Shown here one piece after another: positions 9,138 to 17,951 of a DNA stretch of 35,927 nt. Position numbers and translations under genes: made by a program. The stretch lies in NCBI GenBank assembly GCA_021797555.1, contig JAJZZM010000008.1, positions 1 through 35,927 on the forward strand. The letters are read 5' to 3'. This stretch comes from Thermoplasmata archaeon (lineage in GTDB: Archaea > Thermoplasmatota > Thermoplasmata > Thermoplasmatales > Thermoplasmataceae). Numbering within the stretch: position 1 is the first letter of the stretch; each line of letters starts with the position of its first letter. The notes under the pieces were generated by a model that saw only the letters and a list, made by a program, of their open reading frames with translations, made no database searches and was not told where the DNA came from.

Positions 9138-10685
9138 CTAATATATATAAGGTACAATTATTATATACATTAATAGCATGAAAACAAATAAGCCTATTAT
9201 ATAATATATTTTTGTTATGTTCTGTGGATCTTTCAAGAATTTTAAGTGTTTTCTTCTTGATGCTATTGCCAAGGAATCTTTAAAGTACTGGCCACCATCA
9301 AGTATTGACAATGGCAGTGCATTGAATATCCCCAAAAGGAAATCGAACCAGAATAGCCAGTATAATGTATTTACAATCCCAAAGAATATATATGAATTAA
9401 ATGGTGAGGAAAATAAATTTGATAAAGTTGTGGGTATAGGAGATAAACCCAATATTGGCAAACCAAGTGTATCGTAGAATCCAGGACCTGCCAGTAAACC
9501 ACCGAATTCCAGACTGTGCATATAATCTATAGATTCGTATCCTATTCCGGAATATGTTATACCAACCCCTATAAAACTCTCATTTTTATATATATTTTTA
9601 TTTGCTGTGGGGTCATCCTTTGCATAATAGCTATATGTTGATACTGTTTTCATAGTATAATTGTGATATGTTATGGAATTTCCAAATATTATAGTTTCCA
9701 TTGTTATGTTTTTGCCAGGTGCTATTTTATTAAGTATATTGCCTAAAGTATTGATATTATATACAGTTTGATTGTTAATTTTATATATTATTGAATCAAC
9801 AGGAACCTTATGCTGTTCTGCAGGAAAACCCGAAATCAAGTCACTGATAACAACCCCCGTAGGCACAGTTTCATTTTTATATATTTTACCGTTAAAAAGT
9901 TCCACATTTTCCATTCCTGGAGTTAAACTGGATGTTACCTCTAAATTATTTAAAGCATTGCCACTTATATTTCCGTATCTTACTATTTCATAACCCTTTG
10001 GTATTACATGGCCAGGGTCAATTGTTGTTGTATCCTCAACATATATACCGTTATGTATAGGCGCAGATGCAGGCATCATTACAAATATTAGCAATAATAT
10101 GCATATTACCGCTATTATTAAATTTATTCCCGGCCCTGCAGCTATTATTCTTCTCCGTACAACCGGATCGGCTGCCATTATCTCATTTTGGTCAGGTTCT
10201 ACAAAAGCACCTACAGGAATTACAAAGAATAATGCACCAACACTATTTACCTTTATTCCATGTTTCCTTGCTACTATGCCATGAAACATTTCATGTATTA
10301 CCACTGCAAAAACTAATGTTGCTGTTCCATAACCTAATGGTATAAATGGGTTCACAACAGGTATTGCCAGGTCATCAAGAAGTGATGGAGCCTGGCTTGA
10401 TGGTATATGCACCATAGTAATTAATATGGCTTCATACAAAAGCATTATAAATGCTGTTAATCCGCCCAAAACAACGAGTATTGTTGATAATTTTCCAATA
10501 GTCCTTGCAGGCAGATGTTTTGATACTGAATCTAAGGTACCGTGATTTTTTGTAGCCCGAACCATCAAGGCAGGCCCCATTGTTGCAAAATGCTTTGTTT
10601 TATTTATTTTTGGTGCAAGAGATAAAATAATAAATATCCACGAAAAAACGATTAGTATCACTAAATATAGATAATTATAGTTCAT
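9138..10685 (-). CDS. Membrane metalloprotease, M50 site-2 protease family
   Basis: A 515-residue multispanning membrane protease. The zinc-binding HEMFH is at 131-135 in a transmembrane helix (FAVVIHEMFHGIVARKHG). The second metal site, NALPLSILDGGQYF, is in a C-terminal helix and supplies the third ligand (LDG). A PDZ-like segment lies between about 225 and 345 (GFPAEQHKVPVDSIIYKINNQ). Such proteases cut substrates within or near the membrane, often anti-factors or membrane-tethered regulators. The substrate is unknown here. The N-terminal helix may be a signal anchor. A TATA-like TTATAATTAAT lies about 25-30 nt before the ATG, consistent with leaderless expression. Confidence 0.92.
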   Translation of the reverse strand: MNYNYLYLVILIVFSWIFIILSLAPKINKTKHFATMGPALMVRATKNHGTLDSVSKHLPARTIGKLSTILVVLGGLTAFIMLLYEAILITMVHIPSSQAPSLLDDLAIPVVNPFIPLGYGTATLVFAVVIHEMFHGIVARKHGIKVNSVGALFFVIPVGAFVEPDQNEIMAADPVVRRRIIAAGPGINLIIAVICILLLIFVMMPASAPIHNGIYVEDTTTIDPGHVIPKGYEIVRYGNISGNALNNLEVTSSLTPGMENVELFNGKIYKNETVPTGVVISDLISGFPAEQHKVPVDSIIYKINNQTVYNINTLGNILNKIAPGKNITMETIIFGNSITYHNYTMKTVSTYSYYAKDDPTANKNIYKNESFIGVGITYSGIGYESIDYMHSLEFGGLLAGPGFYDTLGLPILGLSPIPTTLSNLFSSPFNSYIFFGIVNTLYWLFWFDFLLGIFNALPLSILDGGQYFKDSLAIASRRKHLKFLKDPQNITKIYYIIGLFVFMLLMYIIIVPYIY

Positions 10686-10831
10686 TTATAACATGATAAT
10701 TAAACATTAATTATAATCTTTTTTGTTTAACATAAAATTTAACTATTACGATAAGGGCTTCTTTCTGAAGGTAATTATTCCATATATGTGTGCATCCTTA
10801 AAGTTAAATTGGGTCTGTGGAAATAAATTGC

Positions 10832-11257
10832 CTATTGTATGTTTTCCTCTATTTTTTTAAGAAAATCCAGTATATTGCATTTTTCTTCATCGTCAAAGTT
10901 TTTTAATGAATCATCTATAAATTTTAAATGAAGTGCCTCTATCTTTTTAAAGAATATTTTTCCCTTTTTTGTTATATTTATATTTATAACCCTCCGGTCA
11001 GTTTCACTGCGCTCCCTTTTAACATAATTTAATTTTTCAAGTTTGTCAATTACTCCTGTAATCCAGCCCTGTGTTACCATATTTATATTTGCCAGTTCTA
11101 TCATAGGCAAAGTGCCACGTTCATTTAAATTTTTTAATATTCTGTATTCGACTGTTGAAATTCCCTGAGACATTAAATTCTTTTCAGATGCACGATACCA
11201 AGTTTTCCAAGTTTTAATGAATTCACGCCATACATCGTAACTACTGACTTTCTCCAT
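10832..11257 (-). CDS. MarR-family transcriptional regulator
   Basis: A 141-residue winged-helix DNA-binding protein, normally a dimer. The recognition region is ELANINMVTQGWITGVIDKLEKLNYVKRERSETDRRVININITKKG, where the DRR wing is diagnostic of MarR. The N-terminal and C-terminal helices that form the dimer interface are present. Such proteins usually repress their own promoter and a divergent or neighbouring gene and respond to small phenolic or oxidant ligands. A 9-bp inverted repeat lies in the divergent region at 11320-11352. The divergent neighbour is a 48-codon ORF at 11407. Confidence 0.92.
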   Translation of the reverse strand: MEKVSSYDVWREFIKTWKTWYRASEKNLMSQGISTVEYRILKNLNERGTLPMIELANINMVTQGWITGVIDKLEKLNYVKRERSETDRRVININITKKGKIFFKKIEALHLKFIDDSLKNFDDEEKCNILDFLKKIEENIQ

Positions 11258-11319
11258 CTATATCATCTACCAATGATAAATTAATATTTTAAAGTTTCTA
11301 TATAGTAAATTATTCTCAA

Positions 11320-11352
11320 TTAAACTATTTATCAGTAAAAATTATAGTTTAA
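11320..11352. promoter_or_regulatory. Candidate operator: 9-bp inverted repeat in marR divergent promoter region
   Basis: TTAAACTAT (11320-11328) and ATAGTTTAA (11344-11352) are perfect inverted arms separated by 15 nt. They lie between the marR start (11257) and the divergent small gene (11407), close to TATA-like sequence on both sides. The arms are AT-rich, so chance is not excluded. The position fits autoregulation by the MarR protein. Confidence 0.45.
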
Positions 11353-11406
11353 ATTATTATAATTATTATATAAAAAATATTTATACTAAGTAAATATCAG
11401 TAATAC

Positions 11407-11553
11407 ATGGGACTTGGAAAAAGAGATTTAAACAGAAAAAAGAAAAGTATTGAAATGAAAATAGACGAACTTGAACAGAAAGCCAGAAAAAATCCTATGG
11501 ATAAAAGCATTCAGGACGAAATAAACCAGCTAAAAAAGAAAATGGATAAATAA
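11407..11553 (+). CDS. 48-residue charged coiled-coil micro-protein
   Basis: This short ORF runs from ATG at 11407 to TAA at 11551-11553. It encodes MGLGKRDLNRKKKSIEMKI... ending DEINQLKKKMDK. It is almost wholly Lys, Glu, Arg, Asp and Asn with leucine/isoleucine at heptad-like spacing, so a single helix or coiled coil is likely. TTATATAAAAAATA at about 11369-11382 sits roughly 30 nt upstream, right for a leaderless transcript, and the codon usage resembles neighbours. It ends one base from the stop of the convergent 79-residue gene. The family is unknown. The MarR regulator could control it through the shared promoter region. Confidence 0.6.
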   Translation: MGLGKRDLNRKKKSIEMKIDELEQKARKNPMDKSIQDEINQLKKKMDK

Positions 11554-11554
11554 A

Positions 11555-11794
11555 TTAATAAGGTGGCATTGGCTTTAAAACTTTGCCATCAATAAGTTTT
11601 GGCTTATAATCAACCGGATTTATTTCCACATATCTCACCGGTTTAGATTCCTGGTTTATCAATACTCTCTCTATTGAATCGTTTTTATCATTTGCTATAA
11701 TACATATGTTTTTTATCTCATCCTCTGTCAATGGTCTTTCGCTACCATCCACATACCTAACTCTTATAACCTTTATTTTAGAGCAATCATACAT
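11555..11794 (-). CDS. Small protein of unknown function
   Basis: A 79-residue soluble protein beginning MYDCSKIKVIRVRYVDGSERPLTEDEI. The pattern of strands and a helix (RVRYVDG, ICIIAND, RVLINQE, RYVEINP) suggests a compact alpha/beta or SH3-like fold. I cannot assign a family. It lies 20 nt after the AK6-type kinase in the same direction but has no Shine-Dalgarno motif, and TTAATAATATTAATTTT precedes the ATG. It may therefore also have its own promoter. It is convergent with the 48-residue gene. Confidence 0.65.
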   Translation of the reverse strand: MYDCSKIKVIRVRYVDGSERPLTEDEIKNICIIANDKNDSIERVLINQESKPVRYVEINPVDYKPKLIDGKVLKPMPPY

Positions 11795-11814
11795 AATTCA
11801 TAAAATTAATATTA

Positions 11815-12267
11815 TTAATTAACTTTTTTATCCAGTGATAATATAAGATTAAATATTTCATTGAAAACAGAATTTATATTCCTGGAATTTTCATTTATGA
11901 TAAAAATATGATTCTCTGGTAAATGTTCCAGAGCCTCATAATAAATTGTATCTGATCTCTGTGCATCCAGATTCTCATTGATTTTTGAATCATTATATCC
12001 ACGTTTTTTCATACGTTTTATTAATTTATCCTCATCATCCTTTAATATTATAACGTAACTGCAATTAATTAAATGTGAATAATGCGATTCAACAATATCA
12101 TAATTTATATAGATCTTTTTTAATGAATCTATATCTACAGTATCATTATCAATGATCTTATTTTCATAAGCTATATCATTTAAATTTATGCATTTTAAAT
12201 TATTGTCGTTTAACATTTTACATATTGTTGTTTTACCTGTACATGGAATTCCACTTATACAAATCAT
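11815..12267 (-). CDS. Fap7/AK6-type nucleotide kinase
   Basis: A P-loop kinase of the adenylate kinase 6 (Fap7/hCINAP) family. It transfers phosphate between NTP and NMP, and in archaea and eukaryotes it is linked to small-subunit ribosome maturation. Visible features are Walker A GIPCTGKTT near the N-terminus, the NMP-binding IVESHYSHL, and the AK6-type RGYNDSKINENLDAQ segment. The frame extends to 12297, but ATG 12267 gives the usual MICISGIPCTGKTT start and has GGTGA 5 nt upstream. With that start it overlaps the tiaS 3' end by 35 bp, so translation is coupled. At about 150 residues it is slightly shorter than many homologues. Confidence 0.88.
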   Translation of the reverse strand: MICISGIPCTGKTTICKMLNDNNLKCINLNDIAYENKIIDNDTVDIDSLKKIYINYDIVESHYSHLINCSYVIILKDDEDKLIKRMKKRGYNDSKINENLDAQRSDTIYYEALEHLPENHIFIINENSRNINSVFNEIFNLILSLDKKVN

Positions 12268-13561
12268 TAAATTCACCAAAGTAACTCGATAATTCAACAG
12301 GCATTGATAAATGTCTTCTCGCTATAACAGGCACTTCATAATATCCAGGTTTTATTTTTCTTTTAACCTCATAAATATTGGGATTTTTATACCTTATTTT
12401 ACACACCGGGCATCTGTAATCCATATTCCCCTTGTTCTTCGTTTTTACGTGGCATACGGTGCATATAGGTGCCTCTTTTTTAAATAGCTTTGAAACTGAA
12501 ATTACCATTAATTTTTCAAGTTTTAATGTATTATAAACATATGAACCATATGCTCTTACAATATCACCCGGAATTAATAAATCTATAATTTTTCTAAATT
12601 CCTTTGTTGGCTCAAATGCAGATAATTTTAAATTAACATTTTTATATTCCATATTTATGAAATGATGCCCTCCCTGAATTGTATATGGGTATGATGATAT
12701 TACACCTGTTATTGCATAGGAACTTAAATCAGATAAAAATTCAGGATCATTTATTATATGGTCATCTGTTCCTTGATTTGTTTTATATATAACATATCGT
12801 TCATCATTTAAATTATAATTATTTTTTATTTCATTATATGCATTTATTAAATCATTGTCATTTGTTCCCCTTATGCCGAATATAACAGGTGTTTTAGGTT
12901 TTGGAAACACTGCAGGATAGTTATTATTTATATCTATATTATTAAAAGTTGTATTATATTTTTCAGGTATTTTAGCTATTTCCATTTTTACATTCTTATT
13001 GATATAGCCATAATGTGGATATTTATAGTCTAATAATTCATATGTTACCCTTCTTCTATTCCATGCTAAAGATGCAGCCGAACCTATTATGCCATGCCCG
13101 GTTTTTATCTTTTTATATATGGCCCTATCCTTAAGGTAATTTTCAATAAAGTCTATGCTTATGTCTTCTTCCAATGCTCTGTAATATAGGTCTTCATTAA
13201 ACCTGTTTTTTGATATTACTATACCTGGATTTGTTTTTATATCTGTTTTAACATAATAATCATTTACAATGCCATATATAAAATCCATCAAATCATTTTC
13301 ATCAGGTTCTTCAGCTAATTTTTCATATGAATATATATATTTATTATCAATTTTGCCTATAATATTTTTTTTGCCTTGACCTTTTCCAAGATTTATATTC
13401 AATGCACCATTGCCACGTGTTTTATAACTTATATTTGGATTTAACCTTACCAGTTCAGGATTTCCTATAATATCATATTTACTCCTGCTCATAATTTCTG
13501 ATATTATATATGTAGTGCACATATTATCCATGCTATCTGTATCATCAACTGCAACGTACAT
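12233..13561 (-). CDS. tiaS: tRNA(Ile2) 2-agmatinylcytidine synthetase TiaS
   Basis: An archaea-specific enzyme that attaches agmatine to C34 of tRNA-Ile(CAU), so that it reads AUA rather than AUG. The N-terminal YVAVDDTDSMDNMCTTY signature is characteristic. The central SAASLAWN and RGTNDNDLINAY segments and the C-terminal zinc ribbon (CTVCHVKTKNKGNMDYRCPVC) match the family, as does the 442-residue length. The ATG overlaps the stop of the prenyltransferase gene by one base (TAATG). AUA is common in this AT-rich sequence, so the modification should be essential. The CAT tRNA at 30551 is an elongator Met, not the TiaS substrate. Confidence 0.93.
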   Translation of the reverse strand: MYVAVDDTDSMDNMCTTYIISEIMSRSKYDIIGNPELVRLNPNISYKTRGNGALNINLGKGQGKKNIIGKIDNKYIYSYEKLAEEPDENDLMDFIYGIVNDYYVKTDIKTNPGIVISKNRFNEDLYYRALEEDISIDFIENYLKDRAIYKKIKTGHGIIGSAASLAWNRRRVTYELLDYKYPHYGYINKNVKMEIAKIPEKYNTTFNNIDINNNYPAVFPKPKTPVIFGIRGTNDNDLINAYNEIKNNYNLNDERYVIYKTNQGTDDHIINDPEFLSDLSSYAITGVISSYPYTIQGGHHFINMEYKNVNLKLSAFEPTKEFRKIIDLLIPGDIVRAYGSYVYNTLKLEKLMVISVSKLFKKEAPICTVCHVKTKNKGNMDYRCPVCKIRYKNPNIYEVKRKIKPGYYEVPVIARRHLSMPVELSSYFGEFNDLYKWNSMYR

Positions 13562-14352
13562 TATTTACCAAACCTCCTTTTCCTTGATTGATATGAATGT
13601 ATTGCCCTTAAAAAATCTAATTTTTTCAGTTCAGGCCAGTTTACATCTGCAAAATACAGTTCAGAATATGCTGACTGCCATAATAAAAAATTTGATATTC
13701 TTTCCTCTCCACTGGTTCTGAATATTAAATCTGGATCAGGCAAAGAACCATCGTATAGATAATTTCTTACGGTATTCTCATTAATATCATCTACTGATAT
13801 TTTATTCTTGCATACATCTATTGCTATGCTTTTAACAGCATTTATAATCTCCTGCCTGCCACCGTAACCTATTGCAAGGTTAAATCTAAATTCATTAAAC
13901 TCCTTTGTTGTTTCCTCAACACTTCGTATGGTTTCCCTTAAATAATCTGGCAACCCATTTAAATCGCCTATAATCTCAACCCTAATTTTATATTTATATA
14001 CCCTATCATCTTTCAATAAACCATTTAATGAGTCATTTATCAAATCAAATAAAAATTTTACTTCATTATCATCTCTTTTAAAATTTTCCGTTGAAAATGC
14101 ATATACAGTAACTATTTTTATTCCAACTTCCCTGGCCCAGTTTAGGACCTCGTCTAATTTATCCTTGCCCTTCGCATGGCCCTGGTTCTCGGACAAACCT
14201 ATTGATCTGGCATATCTTCTATTGCCGTCGGTTATTATGCCTAAATGTAATGGTACATCATATTTTTTAATTTCTTCAAGAAGTGTAGTTTCATAAAGCC
14301 CTGATGCGATATCACCTATTTTATTGGCTATACTTTTTTCTGGCACACTCAT
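13561..14352 (-). CDS. uppS: cis-prenyltransferase (undecaprenyl/dolichyl diphosphate synthase family)
   Basis: Adds isopentenyl units in cis to make the long polyprenyl diphosphate used as glycan carrier lipid at the membrane. The 263 residues contain the family regions in order: HLGIITDGNRRYAR with the catalytic aspartate, GHAKG, VTVYAFSTENFKR, IGYGGRQEI and DLIFRTSGEERISNFLLWQSAYSE, then SRKRRFG at the C-terminus. In archaea the product is usually a dolichol-type C45-C60 lipid, so the exact chain length is not predicted. TATTATATATAC lies about 30 nt before the ATG, suggesting a promoter for the uppS-tiaS-kinase unit downstream of trm5. Confidence 0.93.
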   Translation of the reverse strand: MSVPEKSIANKIGDIASGLYETTLLEEIKKYDVPLHLGIITDGNRRYARSIGLSENQGHAKGKDKLDEVLNWAREVGIKIVTVYAFSTENFKRDDNEVKFLFDLINDSLNGLLKDDRVYKYKIRVEIIGDLNGLPDYLRETIRSVEETTKEFNEFRFNLAIGYGGRQEIINAVKSIAIDVCKNKISVDDINENTVRNYLYDGSLPDPDLIFRTSGEERISNFLLWQSAYSELYFADVNWPELKKLDFLRAIHSYQSRKRRFGK

Positions 14353-14391
14353 TTATTAATAATTGTAATTAAGTATATATAATAATTTTTT

Positions 14392-15318
14392 CTATATTTT
14401 TTTTATCTCTATAGAATACATGCTCATATATTTTGAAAATCCATGCACTATTCTTTTATAAACTATTTCAAAGCCAGAATTTTTGAAAAATTCCATTCTT
14501 TTTTCCAGTGTATCGAGGCCACATATTTCATAATAATTTATAATGCCTTTAGTTTTTAATGCCTTAAATGCAACATCTAAAAAGTCATATGCATTATGCG
14601 GCAAATTCATAATTATCCTATCAACATTATTATAATTTTTTACTAATTCTCCGGAATCCCCATTTAGCGGCGTTATATCTCCTTTTAATTTATTTAATTT
14701 TATATTTGCCCTTAATAATTCAATAGCGTCAGGGTTTTTATCCATTGCTATTATATTGCATTTTGTCTTTTTTGCAATTAAAATGGAGAAAGGTCCTATG
14801 CCACAGAACATATCTATTATATATTCATTTTCATTTATTTCATTTGATATTCTTAATCTCTCCGTTGATAGTCTTGGAGAGAAATATGCTTTATCTATAT
14901 TTACCATTAAGTTTATTGAATTCTCATGATACAATGTTTCCTTTTTGTCATTGCCATAAATTAATTTAAGTGATCTTGTCCTGAACTCGCCAGAAATGCC
15001 TGTGTCCAGGTAAATTCTATCTATATTTTTCCTTTTTATAAGTTCCTTAGCTAAATAATTAACTTCATTTTCTGTTTTGCCTTTTATTATTGCCATATCC
15101 CCGATAACATCATATGAAAATGATATCTTTGTATTATTATCATCTTTTCTATTGCCATCAATATCTATTATCTCATAATTTTTTAATGGCATTTTAACCG
15201 GAATATAAACATAATTATTATCGTGTTTTATTAAATAATTAGCATCTATAACATTATCTTCCCTTAATTCATTAATTGTTTTCTGGGCCAGTTTTTTATT
15301 AATTTTTATATGAATCAA
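14392..15318 (-). CDS. trm5: tRNA (guanine37-N1)-methyltransferase Trm5
   Basis: A class I SAM methyltransferase making m1G37, which prevents +1 frameshifting. The D1-like N-terminus is followed by VYIPVKMP, then SFSYDVIGDMAIIKG and TGISGEFRTRSLKLIYG. Next come SPRLSTERLRI, the SAM site DMFCGIGPFSI, and the NLPHNAYDF motif. An ATG exists at 15360, but TTG at 15318 is preferred: GGTGA lies 5 nt before it, and MIHIKINKKLAQKT then aligns with the start of M. jannaschii Trm5 as I recall it (...LKINKKHGEQT). It overlaps the hel308 3' end by 20 bp, implying translational coupling to hel308. Confidence 0.9.
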   Translation of the reverse strand: MIHIKINKKLAQKTINELREDNVIDANYLIKHDNNYVYIPVKMPLKNYEIIDIDGNRKDDNNTKISFSYDVIGDMAIIKGKTENEVNYLAKELIKRKNIDRIYLDTGISGEFRTRSLKLIYGNDKKETLYHENSINLMVNIDKAYFSPRLSTERLRISNEINENEYIIDMFCGIGPFSILIAKKTKCNIIAMDKNPDAIELLRANIKLNKLKGDITPLNGDSGELVKNYNNVDRIIMNLPHNAYDFLDVAFKALKTKGIINYYEICGLDTLEKRMEFFKNSGFEIVYKRIVHGFSKYMSMYSIEIKKI

Positions 15319-17371
15319 GGCTATCACCTTTATAATATCTTTTTGTAATTCTTCTGGCATTTTCTATTACATCATTTGCAAGTTTACTGGAGAATCCAAA
15401 TATGTTTGATATATCATTTTTACTGGCATTTGCAATTTTTTCCAGTGAAGTATAGCCATTGTCATACAATCTGCGGGCCCTTACACGGCCAATCTGTGGT
15501 ATTTCTATTAATTTTATTATATCTTCCTTTACTCCTTCCTTTATTCTTTCATTAAATTCTAATAATTTATGTTCCATTAATTTATCAAACATCGAAGATA
15601 ATCTATATAATGAATATGATATCCAGTCTGCCGAGGAGGCTTTTGACTGTATGTCTCCGGGGCCAATGTCAAAATTTTCTGCTATGGTATTTACAGGCAC
15701 CTCATTTATCCACTCATTCAATACTATCGCTGTTTTGGCAGCCCTCATGGATTCATCACTGAAATCATTTATATTAAACCTATCCAGAAATTCTTCAATA
15801 TAATCATAATCCTTTTCACGGAAATTAAATGGGAGCATGTCCGGTGTCTTTGATATAAAATACAAATATAATTCCTCAGAGAAATCATATTCAAGAGCCT
15901 TTTTCAATATTAATGAAGTAACCGGGTCTATATATAAATCAGAAGTTAATTTCCCGAATCTTGTTGCATCATAATTATTATTGTTTTCCTCAATGAATTT
16001 ATTATCTTCAAGAAAATACAGTGCACTCTCAAATGTTAATTCTAAATCTGAAACATCCTTCTGTATGGCCAGCAATGTTTTTTTGTAAAATTCTTCTATA
16101 TTATTAATATTCCTGGCTATGCCTGATGAAATTAATGCCAGTATATTAAATCTTATAAGGCTATTGGAATCCATTTTTGATATTACTGGCTCAATTTCTC
16201 CATTTAAATATGATTTTGCAACATTAAACATTGATTGTGATGATGCATAAATATAGCCATAACCCCTCTTATCGTACTTTGGTCTCCCGGCACGTCCCAG
16301 CATCTGCTGTATCTCTATATTCGATATTGGCTTGCTGTATCCATCTGAATACCTTGTTATATCCCTTATTACTACTGTTCTTGCAGGTAGATTGACCCCG
16401 GCAGCCAGTGTTGGTGTTGCAGTTATTACCTTTATATCTCCATTTTTAAATAATTTCTCAATAACCGATCTCTGTTCATTTGATAATCCTGCATGATGAT
16501 ACATAACACCGTGTGAAATCATATTGATCATTTTATCATTAAATGCATCCAATGGTATATCCAAAGATTTAACATCAAGATTTAAATTAAATGAATTCAT
16601 TAAAATTTCTGTGTATTTTTCGGTGCTTCTTCTTGAATTCCTGAATACCAGGGCCTGGCCATCCAAGTCTATGCTTTCCTTTATTAATTTTAATTCATCT
16701 TCCACACCTAAATTAATTTTTTTATCATTCATTATTAGCTGATGTTTATATACAATCCCATTTTCCAGCGGGACTGCCCTGAAATTTGATATTATTGCTT
16801 TTGCATTCATCCACTCTGCTAATTCCTTTACATTTGAAACCGTGGCAGATAATCCCAATAATACAATATCCGGGTTTAGATATAACAGAGATGATATTAC
16901 CGTTTCAAGCCTTGGTCCTCTTGATGCATCTGAAATCATATGTATTTCATCGATAATAAATAATCCAAACTCATTTAATATATCAGGGTCTCTGTGAAGC
17001 ATTGAATCCGCCCTTTCCGAGGTTGAGACAATAACGTCATAGTTTTTTACAAAAGACGGAGGGACATCATAATCTCCTATGGATATTGTTACCTTTATTC
17101 CAAGTGATTTCAAATTTAATAATTCATTATATTTTTCCATTGCCAAAGACCTTAAAGGAACAATATACATTGATTTTTTATGGTTTAAAAATGTTTTATA
17201 TATTGCTATATATGCTATCAAAGTTTTGCCTGATGCCGTGGGAACTGCAACTATTACGTTATTATTTTTATTTAATTCATTTACTGCTTTTTCCTGATGT
17301 TCATATAAATTAAAATCATTATTGTCTGTAATTTTAAGAAAATCCTTAGGTACTATTTCACTTAATTTCAT
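15299..17371 (-). CDS. hel308: Hel308-type superfamily 2 DNA helicase
   Basis: An ATP-dependent 3'-5' DNA helicase that acts at stalled replication forks. The 690 residues carry motif Q (YEHQEKAV), motif I PTASGKT (44-50), motif II DEIH (141-144), LGLSATVSN, HAGLSNEQR, AGVNLPARTVVIR, and QMLGRAGRPKYDKRG (motif VI). The winged-helix and ratchet domains follow, ending in a helix-hairpin-helix, IEIPQIGRVRARRLYDNGY. The motifs fit Hel308 rather than other Ski2-like helicases. It heads an operon with trm5. The upstream region has a TATA-like AAGTATAAATAATAAAG just before the ATG. Confidence 0.95.
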   Translation of the reverse strand: MKLSEIVPKDFLKITDNNDFNLYEHQEKAVNELNKNNNVIVAVPTASGKTLIAYIAIYKTFLNHKKSMYIVPLRSLAMEKYNELLNLKSLGIKVTISIGDYDVPPSFVKNYDVIVSTSERADSMLHRDPDILNEFGLFIIDEIHMISDASRGPRLETVISSLLYLNPDIVLLGLSATVSNVKELAEWMNAKAIISNFRAVPLENGIVYKHQLIMNDKKINLGVEDELKLIKESIDLDGQALVFRNSRRSTEKYTEILMNSFNLNLDVKSLDIPLDAFNDKMINMISHGVMYHHAGLSNEQRSVIEKLFKNGDIKVITATPTLAAGVNLPARTVVIRDITRYSDGYSKPISNIEIQQMLGRAGRPKYDKRGYGYIYASSQSMFNVAKSYLNGEIEPVISKMDSNSLIRFNILALISSGIARNINNIEEFYKKTLLAIQKDVSDLELTFESALYFLEDNKFIEENNNNYDATRFGKLTSDLYIDPVTSLILKKALEYDFSEELYLYFISKTPDMLPFNFREKDYDYIEEFLDRFNINDFSDESMRAAKTAIVLNEWINEVPVNTIAENFDIGPGDIQSKASSADWISYSLYRLSSMFDKLMEHKLLEFNERIKEGVKEDIIKLIEIPQIGRVRARRLYDNGYTSLEKIANASKNDISNIFGFSSKLANDVIENARRITKRYYKGDSLDSYKN

Positions 17372-17493
17372 ATAATACTTTATTATTTATACTTTTAAAT
17401 AGATATCGATATTCTATTTTTCCATTTTTATACTATAAATATAGTTAACAAAAGCGATAATTATATATTAAAGTATATGATAATTTATTAACA

Positions 17494-17910
17494 ATGAAAA
17501 CAAAGGAAGTTTTGAATCCGTTGCAGATAGCAAGAAAGACACTTCATGTCTATGCAAAAGATAGAAGAATAAGATACACCGTGATGTCAAGCAGGATGTA
17601 CAATTACAATGAGGAGGATATTTACAAGATTCTGAATAAGTATGTAAAAAGGAAAACTGTTATATATGCAAGGGTTTCAACAAATAAACAAAAAAATGGT
17701 TTGCAGAATCCTATCCAGCAGTGGTGCTTCATGAATGGAAATACAATCAATGCAATATATTCCGATGTAGCATCAGGAATATCATTTGAGAAGAGAGGAT
17801 TCTTGGGGCTGCCTGATGAGAACATGGGTCATAAAGTGGAAAGGGTAATAGGATTATACCTGAGAAGTTTAAACATTAAATGGATGGTAGCTTCTAAAGG
17901 TGGATGTTAA
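17494..17910 (+). pseudogene. IS607-type serine recombinase (TnpA), internally deleted remnant
   Basis: A 138-residue frame resembles the small serine recombinase of IS607 elements. The N-terminal MerR-like helix-turn-helix region (about 1-55) leads into TVIYARVSTNKQK, carrying the catalytic serine, then SDVASGISFEKRG. Normal TnpA is near 200 residues and has a HKVERVI...YKDRL(S/T)R...F stretch. Here HKVERVI runs directly into GLYLRSLNIKWMVASKGGC and stops, so a segment with conserved residues is missing. No tnpB follows: the MscS gene starts 42 nt later. It is probably a dead remnant, though the helix-turn-helix part could still bind DNA. Confidence 0.75.
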
Positions 17911-17951
17911 TGTGGTTAACAGAAACCATAACCTAACAAAAGGATATAATA

